Assembly: GCF_042242105.1 (NCBI RefSeq)
Contig: NC_092035.1
Span: 8,721,477-8,785,476, forward strand
Length of the DNA: 64,000 nt
Direction: 5' to 3'
Source of the DNA: Pempheris klunzingeri
Lineage: Eukaryota > Chordata > Actinopteri > Acropomatiformes > Pempheridae
Positions 34,602 to 64,000 of this stretch are shown piece by piece. Both the position numbers and the translations under genes were made by a program. Within the stretch, counting starts at the first letter, position 1, and each line of letters starts with the position of its first letter. The notes under the pieces are model-generated. The model searched no databases. It was given only the letters and a program-made list of their open reading frames with translations, and was not told where the DNA came from.

Positions 34602-37600
34602 ATGTCTTTCTTGGTAAGAGCATCATGCTGCATGGGTTTTGCTTTGTGCCTCCGTGCGTGTCGCCGAAATGTGACCTAGTGGATGTGTAGTCACGAATCG
34701 GCTGGCTCATGCTGATGCCTCTGGTGGAATATGGCAAAGTCTTTTAAGGGTATGAAAATAATATTATATGATATCAATATATTATTTTTACACTTGATGT
34801 TTCGAGGTGATCAAATGGGGAATATGGTCTGTCAAATATCCTGCATTACATACATATTATGTGCTATAAAATATCAGATTTCAATATAGTCTATCTGCAC
34901 GTCCCTCTCATAAAGCAGGCACATCTAGTATGCATGCAGCTCTATCTTGCTCTGTTGGGACACATCAGTCAGCCAGCGGCCCCTTTGCTGCCTGTTATCA
35001 TCACTCTAATACTCTCTCCACTTTCGATTAAATGCCCCATGAAGTGCCTTCACAGCCCACATTCCCAAATGCTCGCTTCCCTTCACTCATCTCTGACCCT
35101 CCCAGCCTCCCCCTCGAGGTGGTGTATCGCTCTCCACTTCCAAGCTCCTTGTCTTTTCTCCACTCCTCCCCTCCCTGTCCTGTGGGGCATGTCTCACCTG
35201 TGCTCCTCCCCCCCCTTCACCAGGACTGTTCCTGCATCTCCCACGCTCAGGTCCAGCCCTTGGACATAGAGGAGTGCTATGAGGACACCAGCCACCAGTT
35301 CCTGGTCAGTAGCCAAGACGCTGTCAGCATGGAGACAGGGTCACACTGATGCTCTTCCATCATCTCATCACTGTTCATTTCTCATCTGTCTGGAGCTGCT
35401 TGACTCTTGCCTTTAAGTTGTGAAAGACAGAAACTGTTGGGATAACATTGCAGCTGTCAAATCTGTTGATGATGCTTAAAGGGGTACTCCATCTCTTTTA
35501 CATTTCTTAACTTTTGAGGAATCCCATGAGAGAGATAAAAACAAGAGCAGTTGAAATTGGTGTGACAGAGGTGGCGATTTGAAGTCTCTAGTATGAGTCA
35601 ACCTCCAAAAACATTGGATATTACAATTCCCATAATGCAATTCAAAATTTTTTTTTCATTAGACTATTTATGGCTGGTGAATGCCCATGTCTTTTTTATT
35701 CCCAGTGTCTAACACAGGCTTTTTGTTATCAGTCTGCCTCACGCCCAAGTCAGCATAACCCTGATGACATCACTATGACATCATCAGGGGGTTATTTTCT
35801 CAGACTTGACAAAGCTCCTCCAGAGCCATGGGAGACATTATACAGCTGGCTGAATAGCACTTAATGTGACAAGTAAACTGATCTCCACGTGTAAAAGAAG
35901 TGGAATGACCCTTTAAAGCATAGCTAATATTCCACGTTATATTTTTACCTCAGCAGAAAGTTTGCCTGTTTATGCTATTCTGCTATAACAATAATCTGTC
36001 TTAATGCAGTGCTCAACATTTAGTCATCATTATTAACTGATTAAATGTACTGCCAGTGTGTAAGGTCACCTGATGCTGGGACAGCGTGGTGAAAACCCAT
36101 AAAACACACTCAGCCGGTGTGTTTTAAGCAAAGCTGCATCAGAAACCCCTTCAGCTGTCTGCTGACGCTGAAAGTGAATCAGACATGACTGTGTTCCAGA
36201 AACCTGTCCCCCCCCCCCCTCCTTTGGCAGAGACCGTCCCCTCACACATTACCTCACCACCGCAAAATAGGTTGTTGTGTAAGATGCATTACTAAAGGGA
36301 CAGTAAGTGACATATTTTCAGGACCACAGCACAGCATTGGAACTGAAAAGGCTCTATATGATTGTTGTTAATAATAGTAATCTACTTTTGTTGTTGTTGT
36401 TGTTGAAGCCTAATCCACCCCCACCCTGGCAACTCACAAGTTCAGCTGCTCAGTGATGGTGGCCCAAACAGCAACAAGCATACTGAATATTTGTCCAATA
36501 TTCTGCATGCTGGCTCGTCACTAAATCTTTCTGTTGGACATCTCCTGTAATGGATTAGCTGACTTCTCTGTACTCTGAGAATGTGACCCTCTTGTTTATA
36601 TCAGTTACAGGGAGCAGGCAGGTGGAAGTTGGGGGTCGGGCTGAACAACACAATCTAATTGTGATTATGTTATAGGGGATTGCAGTTGATATCGGTATTG
36701 CAATAATTGTTGACGCATTGTATTCATAGTTTGTCGTTTCACCACTTTGGTCTATACTGAAATATTTCATGAATTATTGCCGTATTGGCATTAAATGTTG
36801 TTCAGACAAATCCTAATAACTCTGATCTCTTAACTTTTCCTCTTGCGCCATCATCTGGTTTTAACATGACACTATTTGCTGAGTTACCTTGCTGAGTTAC
36901 TTCTGCTCTGCATTTGAGGTAAATGCAGATTATATGTGTGTGTTTGTTCCTGCAGAGCTGCGACGGATCTGAGTACACTCTGCAAGGGCCAGCAGGTGGA
37001 GATGACATCACAGGGCTGTCAGCCGAGCCAGCCCACTACCAGCTTCTGTCCGAACTGGGTGAGAGCGCCGCAACACTGAGTCAGACCATTACAGCAGCAG
37101 ACGCATTACACGCATTACAGAGACGCTTTCAACGAGTTTAAATTGCACCTAATTTCCCGTCCAGATCTTTCAAGACAACTGTAAATGCAATATGGTTTCA
37201 CTGTGTCACAGGGCGGGGCTTCAATAACCTGAGCCAGGTGAACATGGCACGCCACATCCCTACCGGCCAGCTGGTGGCCGTCAAACAGACCAACCTGGAC
37301 GAGTGCACCGAGGAGGAGCTGCTGCAGCTCATGGTGAGGCAAACATCTATTTAAAAGACACATTTTCTTAGTATATTTCTCTTCAAAGCCTGTAAACCCA
37401 CAATCAACTACCAGCTGCTTTCCATCCACGGTTGTTTGTGTTCTATTATGTCTCAAACCCCAGAACGAGGTTCTGCTGTCAAGGTTGTTCCGTCACCCCA
37501 ACCTGCTGACTTCTCGCCTGGTGTTCAACTCTTGCTGCCAGTTATGGGTCCTCACACCCCTCATGGCCTACGGTCAGCCGCTGCCACACCTCAGTTTCCT

Positions 37601-39213
37601 CTTTTGTTTCTTTGTCAAAATGATTGTGCTCTTAAAATTCAGATAAATCACTGCTGATTTTCCATTAGAACTACCTGCTCAGCCTTTCCCCCCTTTTTTT
37701 CTCCCTCTCCTCGTAGGCTCTGCAGACACCTTACTAAGGACTTATTTCCCGGATGGAATGAGTGAATCCCTGATAGCGTACCTGCTGTACGGTGTCCTGA
37801 AAGCATTGGAATACCTGCACCGGATGGGCTACGTTCACCGGTCAGTGGGAGACGCTATAAGATACACCTCTATCACAAGGAGGAAAAAAAGATGCAAATA
37901 TTTCTATCTTACTGTCTGTCCACATATTGCTCTGCTGTCAGGGGGGTGAAGGCCAGTCATATCCTGCTGTCAGGGGAGGGGCGTGTCTACCTCTCAGGGC
38001 TCCACAGTGTTTACAGTATGATGCGTGAGGGGAAGAGGATGAGGGCCGTGTTCGACATGCCCCACCACAGCCCCGCCCTGCTGCCCTGGCTGAGCCCCGA
38101 GCTGCTGCGACAGGTCAGGACTCACGAGATGAACACAAATACTCCTGAATGAGTATAACAATAGTGCAGTCAGTTTTTTCTAGCCTTGCTCTGTTGAGTC
38201 CTGTCTCTCCTGACCCATGGCGTTGTCCTCAGTAGGACCTGCACGGGTACGGAGTCAAGTCAGATATCTACAGTTTAGGTATTGTGGCCTGTGAGCTGGT
38301 CAGCGGCAGGGTGCCTTTCCAGGACATGCCCCCCACTCAGGTAATTAAAATACTTGCACTCAAACTGCTTATCAGGGACATGTATGTGTGTCTTTAGCAT
38401 TAAAGGCTCTGTTCACCTAAATCACAAAAGTGTTAGCATCAGTATTTGATTCCTCCCGTTCAGATGCTGCTTCAGAAGCTGCGTGGCTCCCACTGCTGCC
38501 TGCTGGACGTGGCTCCCTTCCCGCTGGGCGAGCTGGGGGGGCTGAAGGTGTCGCGGTCCGGAGTTGACTCGGGCATCGGGGAGAGCGTGGCCACCGGAAG
38601 CCTGACGCACAGCGCCACCGCTCCCCCTGCCGACCGACCTCAGAGCCCCGGACCCAAAAACCACTCGGCCACCCTGCACAACCTGGTCCAGCTGTGTCTG
38701 CAGCAGCAGCCTGAGCGCAGGTGGTTACATTAAAGGACCAGTCAGCTTCATTCGATTATGAAACTGATAGGAGCGCAGTCATATATAGTGGAAACATATA
38801 GATCTTAATGCAAATGACGGTGTGTTTATCTTGTTTTTGTCTTCCACAGACCATCAGCATCTGCACTGTTGACTCACGCCTTCTTCAAGCAGGTAGACTT
38901 GCTGTACCATTTATTATAACAAATGGAATAAACAATTAATTTAACAAAAGAACAAGAGGTGAACACCTGAAAACCACATCTCACCTGGTGACATGCTGTG
39001 ACAAAGATTCCAGACAATCTTGGGAAATGAAGTTGTGTTGTTCTGTGACAGGTGAAGAGGCACACCAGAGACTCCTTCCTCAGCCTCATGTACCCAGCAG
39101 TGCCCCTCACCAGCCCCGAGGACCCTCCAGTATCATGCCCCCCAGGCCCGTCCTGCCATGCTCCGCCGTCAGCCCCCACCGACACGGCTGAAGCTGTGTG
39201 GGACTTCTCCTAA
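34602..39213 (+). CDS. stradb: STE20-related kinase adaptor beta (pseudokinase)
   Basis: Exons: 34602-34613, 35224-35304, 36956-37058, 37212-37333, 37464-37572, 37717-37840, 37942-38113, 38236-38340, 38464-38720, 38850-38892, 39052-39213. All are in phase, giving 429 residues (human about 418). STRAD proteins bind and activate the tumour-suppressor kinase LKB1 together with MO25. The fold is kinase-like, with [10 protein letters not shown] (loop), VAVKQTN (Lys kept), [12 protein letters not shown] where a kinase has HRD, and VYLSGLHS where it has DFG. The catalytic and metal-binding Asp residues are thus missing, as expected. [15 protein letters not shown] and the insert [11 protein letters not shown] are STRADB signatures. 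The protein ends VWDFS, close to the C-terminal Trp-Glu-Phe that docks on MO25. The start MSFL-DCSC matches the family, with a 12-bp first coding exon. Confidence 0.95.
35476..35916. mobile_element. TTAA-flanked MITE in stradb intron
   Basis: 441 bp from TTAA at 35476 to TTAA at 35913. The ends are imperfect inverted repeats: 13 of 16 positions match between TTAAAGGGGTACTCCA and the complement of TGGAATGACCCTTTAA. A palindromic core (GATGACATCACTATGACATC, near 35763) lies inside. No coding capacity. The TTAA target suggests a piggyBac-type helper transposase. Confidence 0.65.
36690..36890 (+). repeat. Dispersed fish repeat, copy 1
   Basis: CACCACTTTGGTCTATACTG, GAAATATTTCA, then TTCAGACAAATCCTAATAA and GCGCCATCATCTGGT match in order the elements at 50285-50560 and 50660-50790. 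It lies in the stradb intron before the exon at 36956. Confidence 0.5.
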
Positions 39214-40100
39214 CCCTGATTCTCCGTCCCCAAATCTCCAAATCCTGACTAGCAAGCCAAACACAAGACAATCAAAGCGAAGCAATGAGGCCAAATTCTA
39301 CTGTGCTTTTATTTTTTATTATTAACCCGACTCTCTGAGCCTTTTTTAAGTAGTTTTGTAGTTTGTTTTTTTTAAATATGTTTGTCTGATGCATGTTTGG
39401 GTCGTGGGTTAGTGATGTGGCTGTGAAAGTGCTGGATCAAAAAAGCTGCTCTGATCATGAAGTAAGGATCCATAATAATAATGGACTGTTGACGAGTCAC
39501 AGAACGAAAGACGAATGAGTTGACTAATAATCAGGCCCTTCCTCTGAGGTGAAAGGCAACTATGAGTTAAAGGAAAAGTCCACCCAGAAATACTTCATTG
39601 TTAAAAACAGCTAGTTGTGCCACAGTTGTTCACAGTGTACTTTTCATATTTCCATTGATGGGTGAGTATTGTACCTGCTCTTCTCCCCTAATAGCATTCA
39701 GACAAATGGAGCACCTCATTAACTGAATACATTAGTGAGTTCATCGAAAAGTGTAAAACTATGTGAGGGTGGATTTTTCCTTTAAAGTGTTACTGTGTAT
39801 TCAGACTGTGAATAGTGAATACAGGTGCATAGAAATATATTTACAACACATATGTGCATATATATTCATCTGCGTCAGGTTTTTAAACAGTTGTTGAAGG
39901 GGGGTGGCATGGAGGCAGATACGTGAGGCACAATTTGTGACAAAATATGTACTCTTTTCGCTTTCTGACTCATAACCCGGCCAAATCTTAACGCACAAAA
40001 ACAATAGACAAATTTACACTTACACTATTTGAGGATATCATTATCTCTGATTTCCACTGTGAATAAACCTCTAGAAACCTGCATATAAATCACAGAAGAA
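39214..40100 (+). other. Presumed stradb 3' UTR
   Basis: Non-coding sequence after the stradb stop. The MITE at 39567-39785 lies inside it, and AATAAA at 40062-40067 is a candidate polyadenylation signal. Alternative ends further downstream are possible. Confidence 0.5.
39567..39785. mobile_element. TTAA-flanked MITE with 19-bp inverted repeats
   Basis: 219 bp. The left end TTAAAGGAAAAGTCCACCC and the complement of the right end differ at one of 19 positions, and TTAA occupies both extremes (39567-39570, 39782-39785). No open reading frame. This is a clear miniature transposon. Confidence 0.85.
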
Positions 40101-42700
40101 GCTCATAACTCCAGAACTTGCTTGAAAATCATCATGTTTTTAATTTGTCTTCAGGGTGGCAGTTATCTCTACATTCATGGCTACGGTACAAATAGGAGCT
40201 GTTAATAGCTAATTCGGCATACTTTTTAATGCCAATTTTTCTAAAATGTAAACAAATATAATAATATGGTCAAGTTGTAGCAGTTTACTAATTGACTCTA
40301 TGGCAACATTATACTTTTACATCCTCCAATCCCCCAAATTATGGGAACCATGTTACCAAAACTTAGAGCATGATAGATATTTATATATCTATGTCAGTAA
40401 TGATAGTCGACAACTAGCCGCAATCAAATATGTAAATATAGTTTTTCTGTGTGTCTGAGCATATATGCACATAGTGTTTATGTATAGTCCTTTTAAAACA
40501 TGTTATCGCATGTTTGCCCTTGAGCAAACAAGACAAAGTGCAAAAAGAGCACACGAGCAATAGAATATATATATAGTGTTCCTCGTAGGAGTTAGAAACC
40601 ATCAGTAGATGAAAACCTTCCCCGCCTTGATCACCATCAGTGAGATGACAAAAGAATATTGTCAGTGACCACCGCTCCAACAATGCCTTTATGTTTGGCT
40701 GACACCTGCATTCTGAATACGGTGATCTATCTGTAACTGTGATTTAGTGTACTGTGTACGAGAACTGTGACCCACAGTACATATCAAACATGGTAGCTAT
40801 ATGAGCCTTATATATACACATATTCCAAATGATATACTGTATATGTATATACAACATTTGATTTCTAAACTTCCTGTTAGTCTTGCTTGGTTTCTTTATA
40901 GACTTGTGCTGATAGATGAGTGTTGTGTGTGCTTTGACTGTGGGAGTTGCTCTAATCTCAAACTCAGACTGTAAAAAGACTAAATTAAGTCAAAGTTACT
41001 CAGATAACTCTATATAACTCCTGGCTGAACAGGTTCCAGGTGGCGTCAATCTAAGAGTCACAGGATCATTTTACATGTCTGAGGTTTTTTATATTGAATT
41101 CAGCATCAAATCAAGTGATGAGAACAACTGTGACAAAAATGAATAAGCTATATATTAAGGTAATGTACATGTGAACAATTCAGGGGACCGTCATCCTCTG
41201 TTAACTGTTCACTCATTGGTTCTGCAGGTCATGTTTAGGGTTTGGAGGCAGGAAGTAATTCTGTGACAGGAAGTAAGACACAAGCATTTATTATATTTTA
41301 GAAATAAGGGTAGCTATATGAAACAATATCGGCATGTTATGTTAATTTAAGCTTATCATAACTTCATGTCACTGTGGCTACTTTTCTTGGACTTAATACT
41401 TTTTGTCAATCTGACACTAATATTTGAATAAATTACGAGAGAAGGGGTATATCATATGTGAATGACCACACATTACGTTCCCTGTCTCTATATAACAAAT
41501 CTGTGTATTTCACTTTCCTTCCAAGTCAAAAGCTTGTGGTAGATAATAATGTGAGATCTATAATAGTTGATATATTTCATTATAGTATATGATTTATATT
41601 TTTATATTGCCATCCAGGTATAATTTATGTATGATTAACTAAAAGGGGCCACATGCAGCTGTTTTCTGAGACAATAATTATTAGAGGAAGGGAAATACTA
41701 ACTTCTAAGAAGGAATTAGGTATTGATGCAGCATTTATCTGTGGTGGACAGCAGACATTTTGCTCAACATTTCAGTTAAAACACTACAAACATTATATGT
41801 TCATATCATATAACATCTGAAATCAGCTTTTTTTCCTTTGAAATAAAACATTTGGTCACAGACATAAATAAAATGCAGTTCTCTATGACTCCACTAGGTG
41901 GCGATGCCACATCAGAACAAACAGACGCAGCAACCAAGCCCGGCCCTTAGCAACCACGTAGTCCACATCGACAACGTAAATTGGTTAGACTGTCGCAAAC
42001 ACGCCGACAATTATGATGAATATTACAGGCCACATATTATGAGATTAATTTTTTTTATCATAATAAATGACACGTATTGTGCATTGAAACTGCATTTTAA
42101 GCCCGAATACGTTCACTTGGTTGGTAGTATTTTTGTGCCAATTGCTGCAGTGCATTATGTTTCCGGCTCACCTACCATATTAAAAGCTCGTCTTACATTG
42201 TGCATACAGAATACAACCAATGAAATACAACAGGTCAGATATTCCATATAATATGCCATCTCATTGTGGCGTATTAAACCCATAACACTGAGCATATATT
42301 GTACTCTTGTTTTACCTTTGATTGCACATTGAAAACCTACAACCAAAAAACCTACACCACAAACCGTGATTTTCTAGTGCAAACACCTTTATACACCATT
42401 ATAAACCTTAAGGCCAGGGTATCTTGTCTTTTTATTTTCCTTAAACCAATAATCTTTATTGTACCACATCACTCTGTGACTTATAATAAAATCATTACAT
42501 TTACAAGAAGAGTTTTCTCATATCTGAGTAAATTTCTAGGAGTGATCCCATAGATTGACGCAGCAATACAAAATATACTTTAACACGGCATTTATTTTTT
42601 ATAATCAAACGTAAGTATTGGAGTGGTGTAGCTTTAGAGAAGAAGAAAATTCATGTTTGCCACATTTGTGCCTTTGTTTTGAATCTTTCGCTCTTATTTT
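40100..42700. other. Intergenic region between stradb and nbeal1
   Basis: AT-rich with many TATA-like alternating stretches. One 117-codon open frame (41898-42251) shows no recognisable domain and no support as a gene. I see no RNA gene. Confidence 0.5.
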
Positions 42701-42729
42701 GAAATAACTCCAACCGCACCTTGACCGGA

Positions 42730-43672
42730 TGTTCCCGTTATTTTTGTGTGCGTCCTGCTTGTTGGCAGCTTGACGCATTTTCAACAACTCCGTCAGTGAC
42801 AGTTGGTCTTTTCCGTGCACAGGTGAGTGGTTTTCAATTTCTCGACGGTCTTAATGCATTTTCTCAGGTATTTATACGCTTATTGTTTTTTTATATGGGG
42901 CTTCTGTAGCTCAGCGGGCGCGGGAGGACGAGGCGTTTGTGTCACATGAGAAGGAGGAGGAGAATGGGAGGCTAAAAAAAATAGAAATAGGCTTTTTTGA
43001 CAGCTAGCTTATAGCTAGCATGGTCAGGTAAGGTCGAGGGATAACCGTCACAGCAGTGTTTGCCGAAGAAAACCGAAACCTCTGTACGGCTGCGACAGGA
43101 CGAACGAGTTTTCTTGTAGCTTAATTGTAGAGCACACAAGAGAAACAGGCGTTATTAATGGTGTGTGTTTTGCCGTGTAGTCGCCTCAGTCTGTGGGCGC
43201 TTGGAGCCAGCAGGGCAGCTCAAAGTGCACCAGGACTGACGTTACTGGAGGTGTTTTGGTGTTACAAGCTGTGAATAGTTCCCCAATTCTTTTGACCGTG
43301 ACAAAGCATCCGTCCCATGAGAGGTAATTGTCTATGTTGTCATAGGTAGCGCAAACACTACCGGGAATACCCTCCGAGAAGAGCCGTAGAAGAAGAAGAA
43401 GAAGAGGAAGAGGAAGAAGAAGAAGAAGAGGCCCAGCTGCACCAAGCCCTCCCCTGGACTGGGACACTCTCATCTGCCATGGAATAATTTTTGCAAAGTT
43501 TCTGCTTCTGTCCATCTTTTCCATTTACTGAAGGAGTTGCCAGAGTTGGACAGTCATGATGTTGAGCACTGAAGGCCAGCAGCAGAGGTTTAGCTCCTGA
43601 CTGAAACCATGAAGCAGCCAGGGAAGTGACCTCAGTGGACACTACAGCCTGAGGGTGCCAGTCAGTGGCACC
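42730..43672 (+). promoter_or_regulatory. nbeal1: nbeal1 promoter and 5' UTR region
   Basis: A consensus donor (GCACAG|gtgagt) at 42822/42823 suggests a non-coding first exon. The following stretch to 43120 is CpG-richer than its surroundings. A perfect inverted repeat GCTAGCTTATAGCTAGC is at about 43003-43019. An AGA/GGA-type trinucleotide tract lies at 43387-43430, and the start codon at 43673 sits in a good context (CACCATGG). The acceptor of the start-codon exon is not resolved. Confidence 0.5.
43387..43430 (+). repeat. (GAA/GAG)n trinucleotide tract
   Basis: About 14 units of AGA/GGA in the presumed nbeal1 5' UTR. In this position it may be transcribed. Confidence 0.8.

Positions 43673-64000
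<20,328 letters not shown>

Noticed and set aside
41898-42251. 117-codon open frame between stradb and nbeal1
   Set aside because: No recognisable domain, AT-rich, and no plausible promoter or splice partner; length is within chance for this composition.
42899-42915. TAGCTCAGCGGG, like a tRNA A box
   Set aside because: No B box (GGTTCGANTCC) and no cloverleaf in the following 80 bp.

Overview
The window is vertebrate, almost certainly a percomorph-like teleost fish. Evidence: spliced genes with GT-AG introns, a fish-type finTRIM-like gene, a Tc1-like transposon, a BEL/Pao LTR retrotransposon, L2-type LINE tails, TTAA-flanked MITEs and abundant (CA)n tracts. No bacterial, phage or CRISPR-like system was seen. 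The five protein-coding genes were identified by reading exons and checking splice phase by hand. Species and orthology calls rest on recognised protein motifs, not on a database search.

Layout. (1) 116-3506 (+): the last eight exons of carboxypeptidase O (cpo), a GPI-anchored metallocarboxypeptidase whose N-terminus lies off the left edge. (2) 5162-11343 (+): a complete finTRIM/TRIM25-like E3 ubiquitin ligase gene (RING, two B-boxes, coiled coil, PRY-SPRY) with an unusual linker made of about eleven short phase-1 exons, one coding an Ala-Pro repeat. (3) 11492-16444 (+): a 4,953-bp BEL/Pao retrotransposon with 385-bp LTRs and a perfect 5-bp target duplication. It lies 148 bp after the TRIM stop codon. 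It has lost its reverse transcriptase and RNase H region and has several frameshifts. (4) 16678-33597 (-): trak2, a mitochondrial kinesin/dynein adaptor, transcribed toward the TRIM gene. Its intron 9 carries a defective Tc1-like element, and an internal alternative first exon is evident. (5) 34602-39213 (+): stradb, the STE20-related pseudokinase that partners LKB1 and MO25, divergent from trak2. (6) 43673-64000 (+): the first 15 coding exons of nbeal1 (BEACH family), running off the right edge. It has a glutamine tract of about 28 residues and a candidate cassette exon.

TRAK2-STRADB divergence and the nearby presence of NBEAL1 and CPO match the gene content of human 2q33, so this is an ordinary conserved vertebrate block with fish-specific additions. 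The TRIM gene and the transposons are the lineage-specific parts. Between genes I see mostly UTR, introns and dispersed repeats.

The observations most worth a second look are: the RT-deleted but young BEL/Pao copy in the TRIM 3' region, with three perfect POU octamers in its leader; the chain of symmetric mini-exons in the TRIM linker; the phase-compatible alternative first exon in trak2; a set of TTAA-flanked MITEs; and the coding repeat and cassette exon of nbeal1. I do not see a convincing new molecular system.
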